Positions 36,105 through 44,974 of a stretch of DNA of 64,000 nt are shown here, piece by piece. The translations under genes and the position numbers were made by a program. The first letter of the stretch is position 1. Every line of letters begins with the position of its first letter. The notes below the pieces were generated by a model that saw nothing but the letters and a program-made list of their open reading frames with translations, did no database searches and was not told where the DNA came from. This DNA is from CALFBG01 sp045110315. Lineage in GTDB: Bacteria > Bacteroidota > Bacteroidia > Chitinophagales > Saprospiraceae. Where the stretch lies: the NCBI GenBank assembly GCA_045110315.1, contig JBGCFY010000074.1, forward strand, positions 1 through 64,000, given 5' to 3'.

Positions 36105-38219
36105 ATGGTAAAATATCCAAAAGCAACTCAGCGTGAGTTGTTTGAACAATCAAAGCAGTTTTTAAAAGCAGGTAGTGTTTTGGTCGCTGATTTAGAAGTA
36201 CTTCGGAAAGTAATCGTTTATCACGAATGGCGATACTCAGTACTTAACGAGCCAATGATTAGTGATTTTGAGTATGACCAGTTGTACCAAATGCTCAAAG
36301 GTTTAGAAGCTAAAAATCCGTTACTCGTGACGGTAGATTCTCCTACACAACGAGTTTCTAGTGATTTAGGAAGTGACTTTCCTCCCGTAGCGCACTTAAC
36401 GCCAATGTTGTCATTGGACAATTCTTACAACGCGGAAGATTTAAATGATTTTGACCAGCGGATCAAGAAATTAGTATTGATGGATACCGAGGAGGCAATT
36501 GAGTATTGTGTAGAACCAAAGTTTGATGGTGGTAGCATTGCATTAGTTTATGAAAAAGATTTTCTTACCCGAGGAGCTACACGTGGCAATGGCGTAGAAG
36601 GAGAAGAAATGACGCGCAATGCAAAAGCAATGCGTTCTATTCCAATGAAGGCTAATTTTTCGGCGTATGATATTGAAAAAGTAGAATTGCGCGGCGAGGC
36701 TTTAATTCGGAAAGATATTTTTGAAAAGCTGAATAAGGATAGAATGGAAGCGGGACAAAGTGTTTTTGCCAATCCACGGAATGCTGCTACTGGTGTGCTA
36801 AGAGTTAAAGATCCAAGGGAAGTACAAACGCGCGGAATAGAAGCGTTTATTTATCAGTTAGGATATGGCGTCAATGCTGCTGGAGAAAATCGTTTGGGGC
36901 AATTTGAAACCCACGATGAAGGCATTAAGTTTTTAGAAAAACTAGGGTTTAAAGTTCCCGTCGAAGAACGGAAGCTTTGTAAAAATATACAAGAAGTCAT
37001 TGACTTTTGCCTTTATTGGCAAGAGCAGCGAGAAAATTACCCTTACGAAATTGATGGCATGGTAGTAAAAGTAAATCGACTTGATTTACAAGAACGCTGC
37101 GGCTATACAAGCCATCATCCACGCTGGGCAATTGCTTTTAAATTTAAAGCGAAACAAGCGACTACGAAGTTAGTTAATATTGAATATCAAGTTGGTAAAA
37201 TTGGTTCGATTACGCCGGTGGCGAAGTTAGATCCAGTTCAACTGGCAGGCGTTACGGTATCATCCGTTTCTTTGCACAACGAAGAGTTTATTCGATCAAA
37301 AGATATTAGGATTGGAGATACCGTTTTGGTGGAGCGAGCGGGCGACGTAATTCCTTACATTGTAAAGACGATGGAAGAGTTGCGGGATGGTAGTGAGGAA
37401 GTATTAGTTTTTCCAGAGCATTGTCCGTCGTGTCAAACGAAACTCGTAAAGCCAGAAAAAGAAGCGGCTTGGCGTTGTACGAACACGCACTGCGAAGCAC
37501 AAGTCTTACAACGGATGTCTCATCACGTTTCGAAAGATGCGATGAATATCGATGGTTTTGGACAAGCGTACGTCGAGCGATTTTTTGAGTTAGGTTGGGT
37601 GAAAAATTTAGCGGACATTTATCGATTGGACTATGATAAGCTTGCTACCTTAGAAGGTTTTGGTGCGAAATCCGCCGCTAATTTGAAAAAAGCAGTTGAT
37701 AAAGCAAAGCAGAATCCTTTGCATCGTTTTTTATATGGACTGAGCATTCATCATCTCGGAAAAAAAGTTTCTAAATTATTAGCGGCAGAAGTATCGCACG
37801 TAATGGAGTTGAAAGATTGGTCGGAAGAAGACTTTACCATTATTAAAGATGTTGGTCCTGTCGTTGCGGAGAACGTAATGGCATTTTTTGCGGATGAAAA
37901 GCAAATTGAATTATTAAAAGAAATGGAAAGTTTGGGTGTCAACGTTAAACAAACGGAGGCGGATCGACCTAAAACAATCGCAGCGGATGCGCCTTTGATT
38001 GGCAAAACAATTCTATTTACGGGAAGTTTACAACAAATGTCTCGTAAAGAAGCACAGACCAAAGCAGAAAGTGCTGGCGCAAAAAATATCAGCGCCGTTA
38101 GTAGTAATTTAAACATTTTGGTTGCCGGAGAAAAGGCAGGCTCGAAATTAAAAAAGGCACTAGCGTTAGGAACGGTACAAGTTTTGTCGGAAGAAGAGTT
38201 CTTAGCCCTTATACAGTAG
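36105..38219 (+). CDS. ligA: NAD-dependent DNA ligase
   Basis: 704-residue ligase that seals nicks in replication and repair. Domain Ia is at the N-terminus (YHEWRYSVLNEPMISDFEYD, NAD binding). The adenylation domain has nucleophile K139 in EPKFDGGSI. The OB fold (YQVGKIGSITPVAKLDPV), a C4 zinc finger (CPSCQTKL...CTNTHC), helix-hairpin-helix repeats (LEGFGAKSAANLKKAV) and a C-terminal BRCT domain (PLIGKTILFTGSL) complete the normal LigA layout. It begins a plus-strand run with the TlpA-like and VanX-like genes, each only 20-25 bases apart. All catalytic elements are intact. Confidence 0.97.
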   Translation: MVKYPKATQRELFEQSKQFLKAGSVLVADLEVLRKVIVYHEWRYSVLNEPMISDFEYDQLYQMLKGLEAKNPLLVTVDSPTQRVSSDLGSDFPPVAHLTPMLSLDNSYNAEDLNDFDQRIKKLVLMDTEEAIEYCVEPKFDGGSIALVYEKDFLTRGATRGNGVEGEEMTRNAKAMRSIPMKANFSAYDIEKVELRGEALIRKDIFEKLNKDRMEAGQSVFANPRNAATGVLRVKDPREVQTRGIEAFIYQLGYGVNAAGENRLGQFETHDEGIKFLEKLGFKVPVEERKLCKNIQEVIDFCLYWQEQRENYPYEIDGMVVKVNRLDLQERCGYTSHHPRWAIAFKFKAKQATTKLVNIEYQVGKIGSITPVAKLDPVQLAGVTVSSVSLHNEEFIRSKDIRIGDTVLVERAGDVIPYIVKTMEELRDGSEEVLVFPEHCPSCQTKLVKPEKEAAWRCTNTHCEAQVLQRMSHHVSKDAMNIDGFGQAYVERFFELGWVKNLADIYRLDYDKLATLEGFGAKSAANLKKAVDKAKQNPLHRFLYGLSIHHLGKKVSKLLAAEVSHVMELKDWSEEDFTIIKDVGPVVAENVMAFFADEKQIELLKEMESLGVNVKQTEADRPKTIAADAPLIGKTILFTGSLQQMSRKEAQTKAESAGAKNISAVSSNLNILVAGEKAGSKLKKALALGTVQVLSEEEFLALIQ

Positions 38220-38240
38220 ATTTTATTCTAAATTATAGAC

Positions 38241-39644
38241 ATGATAAAAAAATATCAACCCAGCTTATACTTGTTGCTCTTACTTTTGCTCGGACAGACA
38301 CAATGGTCTTGTAAAGGCACGGGTAAAGCGAATCAGGTTACACAAGAAACCTTGGAGTTCTCTTGTCAGTTAAAATCTTGCGATTTAGGGGAACCTCTGA
38401 ATTTGTATAAATTTAATGGAATCAACTTTACGGAAATTCAAAAGGCAATGGCGGATTCTGTCGGTCTGTACAAGTTTACGATTCCGAAATCCACGGAAAA
38501 TTTTTATTACGTTGGTCCGCATTCCCAAAACATTAAACCGATTCTACTCGGACAGGAAAAAGGGATTACTGTGGTAGGAAATTGTAAAGAAATGCGCGCA
38601 GCAAAGGCGATGAATTCTCCCTTGAATGCCAATTTTCAAGAAACGATGAAAAAGGTGAATGCTTTTCAAACGGAAAACAATCAGTTGTTTAAAGAGTTTA
38701 GACAAGCAATGGGTAATCCGGCTTCCCTTAAATTGGTGGAAGAAAAGTTAGCTAATTTAGATCAGCGAAAACTTGATTTGTTGGAGACGACGAAAGCAAA
38801 AAGTCTAACCGTCGCAAGAATTGTTTCAACGAAAACCTATTTGAGTTTTCAAAACAATCAAGGCGCTTACGAAAACGAGATTGATTATTATGCAAAAGAA
38901 TCTTTCCGGTTCATTGATTTTAAGGATTCTGGTTATAACAACATTCCGGCAGTCTATGAACTGTATCGCGACGTTGCTCGTACTTTGATGGGCGTGAATA
39001 CGACTACCGAACAATTAAATATTTACCTTGATTCGGCTTTGAGCCAAATTCCAGTCAATACCAATATGCAACGGTATGCGCTTGGCGGTGTAGTGCATGC
39101 GTTGCAAGCCAAAAATCACGAATCATTTCCACGATATGGCACGCGTTACCTTGCTGTCGCCGAAGATATGGAAGAAGCACCGATAGTAGATTTAAAAACA
39201 AAACTAGAAAATGCAACTGCTTTTCTAGTTGGTGCGGCCCCACCAGACTTTACACAAGAAACACCTGAAGGTGCACCGATGAGTCTAAGCGATTTTAAAG
39301 GAAAAATTGTATTGCTTGATTTTTGGGCAAGTTGGTGTGGTCCTTGTCGAAGAGAAAATCCGAATGTGTTACGGTTGTACGAAAAATATAATAAGAAAGG
39401 GTTTGAAGTATTAGCCGTAAGTTTGGATCAGAAAAAAGCAGCTTGGGTGAAAGCGATTGAAAAAGATGGTTTGGTTTGGAATCATGTCAGTGATTTGAAA
39501 GGTTGGAAGAATGAAGTAGCAGGGACTTACTCTGTACGTTCTATTCCACAAACATTTTTATTGGACAAGGAAGGTAAAATTTTAGCGAAAAATCTAAGAG
39601 GACCTTCGCTGGAAAGTGAGCTTGCAAAAATATTTGGGGAGTAA
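38241..39644 (+). CDS. TlpA-like thioredoxin-fold lipoprotein with DUF4369-type N-terminus
   Basis: 467 residues. The N-terminal hydrophobic stretch LLLLLLLGQTQWSCKG has a plausible lipobox cysteine. Residues ~35-120 resemble the beta-rich DUF4369 domain, the middle is helical, and the last ~140 residues are a thioredoxin domain with LLDFWASWCGPCRRENPNV (redox CxxC) and the cis-Pro in RSIPQTFLLD. Such proteins reduce periplasmic disulfides, for example in cytochrome maturation, or act in a stress setting; the substrate is unknown. It follows ligA by 21 bases and precedes the dipeptidase by 23, so it is probably in their operon. Confidence 0.87.
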   Translation: MIKKYQPSLYLLLLLLLGQTQWSCKGTGKANQVTQETLEFSCQLKSCDLGEPLNLYKFNGINFTEIQKAMADSVGLYKFTIPKSTENFYYVGPHSQNIKPILLGQEKGITVVGNCKEMRAAKAMNSPLNANFQETMKKVNAFQTENNQLFKEFRQAMGNPASLKLVEEKLANLDQRKLDLLETTKAKSLTVARIVSTKTYLSFQNNQGAYENEIDYYAKESFRFIDFKDSGYNNIPAVYELYRDVARTLMGVNTTTEQLNIYLDSALSQIPVNTNMQRYALGGVVHALQAKNHESFPRYGTRYLAVAEDMEEAPIVDLKTKLENATAFLVGAAPPDFTQETPEGAPMSLSDFKGKIVLLDFWASWCGPCRRENPNVLRLYEKYNKKGFEVLAVSLDQKKAAWVKAIEKDGLVWNHVSDLKGWKNEVAGTYSVRSIPQTFLLDKEGKILAKNLRGPSLESELAKIFGE

Positions 39645-39667
39645 GTACTTAGCTGTTATTTTAAATC

Positions 39668-40420
39668 ATGATCATCATGAAAAAACAAAAACTGTGGATC
39701 GTTTGCTGTTTGCTTTTAAGCATTATCGCTTGCGAAACACCACCGAACTCCATTGATGAAACGAAGGCTGCCGCATTGTTGGCCGATAGTTTATCAGCAA
39801 TTGCTCGGCAAGATTCTTTGGCGGAGTTGGCGGCTAAAAAAAGGGTGCCAGATTATGACACTTTAAAATGGACGGAGCTAATTGCTTTAGATTCTACCAT
39901 TATCGTAGACATGAAATATGCTACCACGGAAAATTTTGTCAAAGAAAAAATGTACAATTGTAGTCGTTGCTTTCTCCGACCAAAAGTGGCTATTGCCGTT
40001 ACAAAAGCTCAACAGATTTTACAAAAAAAAGGCTACGGTTTGAAAATGCTAGATTGTTACCGACCCTTGCCGATTCAGCAAAAACTCTGGGATAAAGTTC
40101 CCAACGCGAGTTACGTAACGCCACCCAAACGCGGTTCTATGCACAATCGAGGATCGGCGGTAGATTTGACGATTGTCAATGCGCAAGGAGAAGAACTGGA
40201 TATGGGAACTGAATTCGATTTCTTTGGAAAACGGGCGCACCACGATTTTACCGATTTATCTCCGACTATTTTAGCGAATCGGACTTTACTCAAAAATACG
40301 ATGAAGGACGTGGGATTTCAGTGGATTCGGACAGAGTGGTGGCATTATTATTTTAAAGAAGGTGCACCAGGAATTTTTCCGCTTTCAAAAATGTTATGGT
40401 CTTGCGAAGAAGACAAATAG
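39668..40420 (+). CDS. D-Ala-D-Ala dipeptidase (VanX/DdpX family) lipoprotein
   Basis: 250 residues. A lipoprotein signal (CCLLLSIIACETPP) precedes a M15D peptidase domain with GSMHNRGSAVDLTI (zinc ligands H and D), the catalytic Glu in TEWWHYYF with the third zinc His, and the conserved LLDCYRPLPIQQKLW start (MLDCYRPLP). These enzymes split D-Ala-D-Ala or related muropeptides; in organisms without van genes they are thought to recycle peptidoglycan peptides. There are no vanH, vanA or vanS neighbours, so glycopeptide resistance is not implied. Met at residue 4 (39677) is an alternative start. Confidence 0.88.
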   Translation: MIIMKKQKLWIVCCLLLSIIACETPPNSIDETKAAALLADSLSAIARQDSLAELAAKKRVPDYDTLKWTELIALDSTIIVDMKYATTENFVKEKMYNCSRCFLRPKVAIAVTKAQQILQKKGYGLKMLDCYRPLPIQQKLWDKVPNASYVTPPKRGSMHNRGSAVDLTIVNAQGEELDMGTEFDFFGKRAHHDFTDLSPTILANRTLLKNTMKDVGFQWIRTEWWHYYFKEGAPGIFPLSKMLWSCEEDK

Positions 40421-40540
40421 GGCATAATCTCGGGCAATTAGCGGTTGCACGAAACAAAGCACTAGATAAACACGTTAGATATGTGGTAATTTTCTAATTT
40501 TACGACAAATTATTATTTCATATAATATTTATAAAAACCG

Positions 40541-41512
40541 ATGCAAGAGACAAAATATAAATCAGAAGTAGAAGCAGTAGATGGATTGGCGCAAGCTTAC
40601 CGAGATTTGTCGACAGAGATTGCAAAAGTGATCATTGGACAAGAAGAAGTAGTTAAAGCAGTCATTATTTCTCTTTTTAGTAATGGACATAGCTTATTGG
40701 TTGGTGTACCTGGCTTAGCAAAAACGCTTTTGGTTAGTACCATCTCTGAAGTGTTAGACTTGGATTTTAAAAGAATTCAGTTTACACCGGATTTGATGCC
40801 TTCGGATATTACTGGTTCTGAGATTTTGGGAGAGAACCGACAATTTAAATTTAACAAAGGTCCTCTTTTTTCTAATATTGTTTTGGCAGATGAGATTAAT
40901 CGTACGCCTCCTAAAACGCAGGCTGCTTTATTGGAAGCGATGCAGGAACGTTCGGTAACGGTTGGTGGACAACGCCACTTGTTGCCTTCTCCTTTCTTTG
41001 TATTGGCTACTCAAAACCCAATTGAGCAAGAAGGAACTTATCCTTTACCCGAAGCACAGTTGGATCGTTTTATGTTTAATATTCCTTTGGATTACCCTTC
41101 GTACGATGAAGAAATTCAAGTCGTAAAAAGTACAACGGCCGTACAAAAACATGAATTAAAGCACATCGTAACTTCCGAGCAAATTTTGTTTTTCCAACAG
41201 TTAATTAAGCGTATTCCGATTACAGATAATGTATTAGAATATGCCGTTTCTTTAGCTACTAAAACGAGACCAAATACTGCGCGAGCTACGGATGCTGTTA
41301 ATAATTACATCTCTTGGGGCGCAGGTCCTCGGGCTTCTCAGTATCTAGTTTTTGGTGCAAAATGCCACGCAGCAATCAATGGTAAATACTCTCCAGATAT
41401 TGAAGATGTACAAGCTATTGCTAAATATGTATTGCGACACAGAATTGTAAGAAACTATAAAGCAGAAGCGGAAGGCATTACAGAAGAAAAAATCATTGAA
41501 GGCTTGTTTTAA
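40541..41512 (+). CDS. MoxR-family AAA+ ATPase
   Basis: 323 residues of the AAA_3 (RavA/MoxR) family, thought to act as chaperone-like ATPases in assembly of other complexes. Walker A is GVPGLAKTLL, Walker B ADEINR, with sensor and lid motifs downstream (LATQNPIEQEGTYPLPEAQLD and ISWGAGPRASQYL). Usually it is followed by DUF58 and von Willebrand-factor genes (the aerotolerance cluster); here those are absent, the transcript is closed by a terminator and the next gene is unrelated. Its partner set must be elsewhere. Complete and typical length. Confidence 0.94.
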   Translation: MQETKYKSEVEAVDGLAQAYRDLSTEIAKVIIGQEEVVKAVIISLFSNGHSLLVGVPGLAKTLLVSTISEVLDLDFKRIQFTPDLMPSDITGSEILGENRQFKFNKGPLFSNIVLADEINRTPPKTQAALLEAMQERSVTVGGQRHLLPSPFFVLATQNPIEQEGTYPLPEAQLDRFMFNIPLDYPSYDEEIQVVKSTTAVQKHELKHIVTSEQILFFQQLIKRIPITDNVLEYAVSLATKTRPNTARATDAVNNYISWGAGPRASQYLVFGAKCHAAINGKYSPDIEDVQAIAKYVLRHRIVRNYKAEAEGITEEKIIEGLF

Positions 41513-41550
41513 AAATGCGCTTTTAGTGCTTAGCTTAATTAAAGCTTACA

Positions 41551-41592
41551 AAATAGCTCAAATTGGTATAGACCGATTTGAGTTATTTTTGT
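41551..41592 (+). terminator. intrinsic terminator after moxR
   Basis: A 17-bp stem with G-U pairs (aaatagctcaaattggt with accgatttgagttattt), loop ~4 bases, followed by a T-run and ttttgtttt, 38 bases after the moxR stop. Confidence 0.75.
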
Positions 41593-41664
41593 TTTAAAAT
41601 GTTTTATTTTATAATTTATAAAACTTTTTGTTTATTTTGTGTTGCGCTTTAATGAAATTTCTTT

Positions 41665-41722
41665 GAAGTTGTTTTAAAATGAGCTTAGCTGCAGGTATTA
41701 AGATCTATTTTTAAACAACTTC
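41665..41722. mobile_element. family 1 element, 58-bp internally deleted form
   Basis: gaagttgttttaaaat at the left (exact terminus) and tttttaaacaacttc at the right, flanked by ttt on each side. Only 28 bases of interior remain and they are unrelated to the 163-bp copies except for the ends. It lies 26 bases before the SRPBCC/GyrI gene start. Confidence 0.7.
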
Positions 41723-41747
41723 TTTTTTATAAACAAAACGTCAAATT

Positions 41748-42770
41748 ATGAAAATTTTAAAAAACCTACTGATTGGCTTACTAGGTCTAATCGTTTTATT
41801 GGTTCTCGTTTCTTTTCTACTCCCTTCCAAATCAACCGTTGATCGATCCATTGTGATTAATTCACCAAGTGCGACGGTTTATGAGCAAGTTGTCGATCTC
41901 AGGAATTGGGAAAAATGGTCTGCTTGGTATGAAATGGAACCTACAGCAACTTGGAAATATAGTGATCCTGCGAAAGGGAAAGCAGCTTGGTATAGTTGGG
42001 ATGGAGAATTAATTCGTCAAGGGAAATTGACTATTACAGAAACGAATCCTGAGAAAAGTATCAACACTAAAATGGACTTTGGAGGAAACGGAGATGCAAT
42101 TAGCAATTGGACTTTCAAGGAGAAAGATGGAACTACAGAAGTGACTTGGGCTTTCGAAACGGAACATGGTATGAATCCGCAAAGTAGGTGGATGGGATTA
42201 TTTATGGATAGTATGCTTGGTGATTCCTTTGAGCAAGGCTTAACAAAAATGAAAAAACTTTGTGAAAGTTTACCCGCAAAACCTGTTACGGCAATTACTA
42301 CTTTTGAAACGGGTGGTGTGCAATACGTTGGGGTTCGCGCTAAAGTTAAAATGGAAAACATTAGTAAATTCTACGAAAAGAATTTCCCTTTACTTGGACA
42401 ACATTTGGGCAATAAAGGGCTGACACCGAAAAGTATGCCTAGAGGAATTTTTTATGTCTGGGACGAAAAGAATGGCGTAACGGATATGGCAGCAGCGATG
42501 GCAATTTCTGATTTGCCTGACTTGAGTAAGCCGCTCAAAAAGATAAAAATGGAAGGTGGTGAAGTAGCTGTTTTTGATCAATTATTAGTTTGTGATTATT
42601 ACGGAGAATACGACGGTACAGTGATTGCGCACGAAGCAATGGATAAGTGGTTGAAGGAACAAGGCAAAACGCAGACTCCGCCAGTGATGGAAGAATACGT
42701 TACGGATCCAATGCAAGAAACAGATCCGAAGAAGTGGTTAACCAAAATTTATTATCCTTACGAAAATTAA
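41748..42770 (+). CDS. SRPBCC / GyrI-like domain protein
   Basis: 340 residues. One N-terminal membrane helix (LLIGLLGLIVLLVLVSFLL) is followed by an SRPBCC (START-like, polyketide cyclase) domain with VDRSIVINSPSATVYEQVVDLRNWEKWSAWYE, and then a GyrI-like effector-binding domain (~180-335, ITTFETGGVQYVGVRAKVKM). The fusion is common in Bacteroidota; both halves bind small hydrophobic ligands in other proteins, but the ligand and role here are unknown. The promoter must lie in or beside the family 1 remnant immediately upstream. Confidence 0.83.
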   Translation: MKILKNLLIGLLGLIVLLVLVSFLLPSKSTVDRSIVINSPSATVYEQVVDLRNWEKWSAWYEMEPTATWKYSDPAKGKAAWYSWDGELIRQGKLTITETNPEKSINTKMDFGGNGDAISNWTFKEKDGTTEVTWAFETEHGMNPQSRWMGLFMDSMLGDSFEQGLTKMKKLCESLPAKPVTAITTFETGGVQYVGVRAKVKMENISKFYEKNFPLLGQHLGNKGLTPKSMPRGIFYVWDEKNGVTDMAAAMAISDLPDLSKPLKKIKMEGGEVAVFDQLLVCDYYGEYDGTVIAHEAMDKWLKEQGKTQTPPVMEEYVTDPMQETDPKKWLTKIYYPYEN

Positions 42771-42810
42771 GGCTAAGAAATTTACTTAAATAAGTTGTTT
42801 AAAAGACAAA

Positions 42811-42850
42811 TCGAGGAATACGGCTAACCATATTCCTCGACTTATTTATG
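42811..42850 (+). terminator. probable terminator after the SRPBCC/GyrI gene
   Basis: Perfect 10-bp stem tcgaggaata/tattcctcga (42811-42820, 42831-42840), followed by cttatttat; 40 bases after the stop. Confidence 0.55.
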
Positions 42851-42870
42851 ATAGTAAGCAATGTGTGTTT

Positions 42871-43035
42871 AAGTAGTTCGCGGAAATTGAGTTTACAATA
42901 AGTTGAAAAGAATTTTGAGCAGTCTCTTCGTTGCTCAAAGCCTTCCTAAGCTAAGGCTTAGGGCGGTTTTCGCGCCTCGATACTGTACAAAATCTAACGC
43001 AATTTAATGGTAAAATAATTTTATCTTGGTACTTA
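42871..43035. mobile_element. family 2 element, longest copy
   Basis: The interior has agtctcttcgttgctcaaagcc, an extra small palindrome (gcctt..aaggc), and ggcggttttcgcgcctcgatact. The right end is intact (ttttatcttggtacttac), the left diverged. Its right end touches the stop of the minus-strand cytochrome gene (43033), so the element has inserted at the very end of that gene or supplies its terminal bases. Confidence 0.6.
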
Positions 43036-44454
43036 CAAGGTTTTCAAGTACTCAATCAAAGCGGTTCTTTCACTACTCGATAGCTTATCTCCAAAACGGT
43101 GTCCTTGATTACTATATCCAGGAAGCGTTGTATCGTAGGTCTTTTTGTCAACTTTACTATCTGGGGTGCTATAATTCCAACCTAATTTTTCAGTGTCGTA
43201 ATCTGAACTTTGATAAGTTCTTTTCCAGTAGGTTGGCCGTTGTGTACTATTGAGTAAATCCTCTAAAGTGGGTACGGAGGCATTGTGTAAGTAAGGTGCA
43301 GTTGCCCAAATACCATCTAGAGGTTGAGCCACGTAACCACCATCACTAACTAACTGTGCGGACCCAGGGTTTTGACTAAACCAACCATCATTAAACCAGT
43401 TAATGAAATTAGATAAACTCTGATTTTGGTAAGCTTCCGATAAGAGTGGATCAGTGCCTACTCGATCAACGGTTACTAATAAATTTGGATAGGTCGCATC
43501 TGTTCCGTAGGAACCGTGACAGCCTTCGCAGTGCTCATCGTAAAGTCTTTCTCCTTGCTCTGCTAAAGTTGTATTGATGGGAAAAGGATAAGCGGGGGCT
43601 TCAATGCTATTGATAAAAGCCAAAACATCGTTGAATTTATCATCTACGGCTCTTGCTTTGGTACTGTCTGACATGGTGAGTAGGCTCGAAGCCATCATAA
43701 ATCTACAAAAATCATCTCTCCCAATCGCAGTATAAAACATCGCATTTTTCTTTTTGAGCAACCACCACGCCGGAACATCCGTAGGAATCAGTAAAGGCGG
43801 AATCGGCTCGCTCGGTTGATCTTGCCATTCTAAAGACCAAGGGTCGCGGTGCGCGGCTAGAATAGCGGTAATTTTATCAGCAGGATTGACGCCGATCGTT
43901 TCTGTAACAAGATAAGGTGCGGTGGCTTCAACTGCTTTTCTAAAAGGATCGTAAGCTTGAAATTCGGGAGAATTAGCGCCACCGTATAAGGAACTGATAA
44001 CGGCAGAAGCGGTAGGAATGATGGCAGACTGATCTTTGGTAAAATCATAATCATGACTCCCTAGCCCGAGTACAAATTCACCATTAATTTTAGCAGCGTG
44101 GCATTGCATACAGTTGGGAGCAACAACACGAATGCCATTTGGTGCATCTACGGCAGTGAATTCGTAAGGAATATCTGCATTGTCTCCCGTACGATTCAGG
44201 AAATTATCACCTGTTCCGGAGACTAAGGTAAATGCGCCGTAAGGAATACCCGAACTAACATAATCTCCCTCAACGAGATAATCGTAACCTGCAGCGGGAT
44301 CTCCCGTTCGTTGTTGAGCAGGAGGAATTGGACTGGTACCTTCGAAGGAAAAACCTGGTGTGGGAGTAGGATTTTGTGATGCTTCCTCTTTGCTACAAGT
44401 AATCATGATCGCCATAAATGCAAGGAGCAGGCTAAATAATAATAGTTTTTTCAT
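43033..44454 (-). CDS. di-haem c-type cytochrome lipoprotein (MauG/RoxA-like)
   Basis: 473 residues with a lipoprotein-type signal (FSLLLAFMAIMITCSK, Cys20). Two haem motifs are present: CMQCH at 115-119 and CEGCH in the second half. PLDGIWATAPYLHNASVPTLEDLL near the C-terminus is the fingerprint of di-haem peroxidase/RoxA-like proteins (quoted in part). It should be periplasmic and carry electrons or act as a peroxidase or oxygenase; no substrate can be named. It is monocistronic; a family 2 repeat adjoins its stop. Confidence 0.82.
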   Translation of the reverse strand: MKKLLLFSLLLAFMAIMITCSKEEASQNPTPTPGFSFEGTSPIPPAQQRTGDPAAGYDYLVEGDYVSSGIPYGAFTLVSGTGDNFLNRTGDNADIPYEFTAVDAPNGIRVVAPNCMQCHAAKINGEFVLGLGSHDYDFTKDQSAIIPTASAVISSLYGGANSPEFQAYDPFRKAVEATAPYLVTETIGVNPADKITAILAAHRDPWSLEWQDQPSEPIPPLLIPTDVPAWWLLKKKNAMFYTAIGRDDFCRFMMASSLLTMSDSTKARAVDDKFNDVLAFINSIEAPAYPFPINTTLAEQGERLYDEHCEGCHGSYGTDATYPNLLVTVDRVGTDPLLSEAYQNQSLSNFINWFNDGWFSQNPGSAQLVSDGGYVAQPLDGIWATAPYLHNASVPTLEDLLNSTQRPTYWKRTYQSSDYDTEKLGWNYSTPDSKVDKKTYDTTLPGYSNQGHRFGDKLSSSERTALIEYLKTL

Positions 44455-44538
44455 TTTTCATAGGATTGTATTTTTAAAAATAACTGCTGTTAAAATACGC
44501 CAAAATTTAATAAAATAGCATCTTTTAAAGTAAATAAG

Positions 44539-44720
44539 TAGGTTAAACGCATTAAATATTAATCCCGTAGAATAGAAGAGAAATATTGATTTTTGAATAT
44601 CTAATCTTGAATATTGATTGAAAAATGATCAAACGTTACCAAAAATGGACAACAAATCAATATTCAAGACTCCATTACTCAATATTCATTTTTTTAAAAT
44701 AATTTGATGCGTTTAACCTA
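44539..44720. repeat. 182-bp nested palindromic element
   Basis: Two perfect 14-bp inverted pairs are nested: taggttaaacgcat (44539-44552) with 44707-44720, and cttgaatattgatt (44606-44619) with 44655-44668. The interior repeats gaatatt-like strings. There is no ORF and no second copy in the window. It lies between the divergent cytochrome and DUF4837 genes. Confidence 0.6.
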
Positions 44721-44812
44721 GTAAATAAGTACATTTTACTAGTAAATAAGACTTGCTTTTGAAGCCTTCTTTTCAGTGATAATTGCGTTAAGAAAATAAC
44801 TATAGCGCTCTA

Positions 44813-44861
44813 TAAGTACCAATATAAATTAATGGCAATTCAACTTTTTTTTAGTACTTAC
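44813..44861. mobile_element. family 2 element, 49-bp deleted form
   Basis: The left end taagtaccaatataaattaa and right end ttagtacttac are separated by about 17 bases; the interior caattcaac is similar to the right part of longer copies. Confidence 0.55.
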
Positions 44862-44948
44862 GGTAACTAATAAGGCAATTTAAAAATAACTTTTGTAAAC
44901 ATTTTTGGAGTTTTTAAACAACTGCTAAGAAGTTTAATAGTCATTTCA

Positions 44949-44956
44949 TACTTTTG
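44949..44956 (+). promoter_or_regulatory. candidate -7 box for the DUF4837 gene
   Basis: TACTTTTG fits TAnnTTTG and predicts a start near 44963, 12 bases before the ATG. A -33 TTG at correct spacing is not evident. Confidence 0.45.
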
Positions 44957-44974
44957 TAATAAATAAAATACCCT

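Noticed and set aside
39668..40420. Vancomycin-resistance interpretation of the VanX-type dipeptidase
   Set aside because: No vanHA or vanRS neighbours; lone lipoprotein M15D peptidases are common in Gram-negative bacteria.
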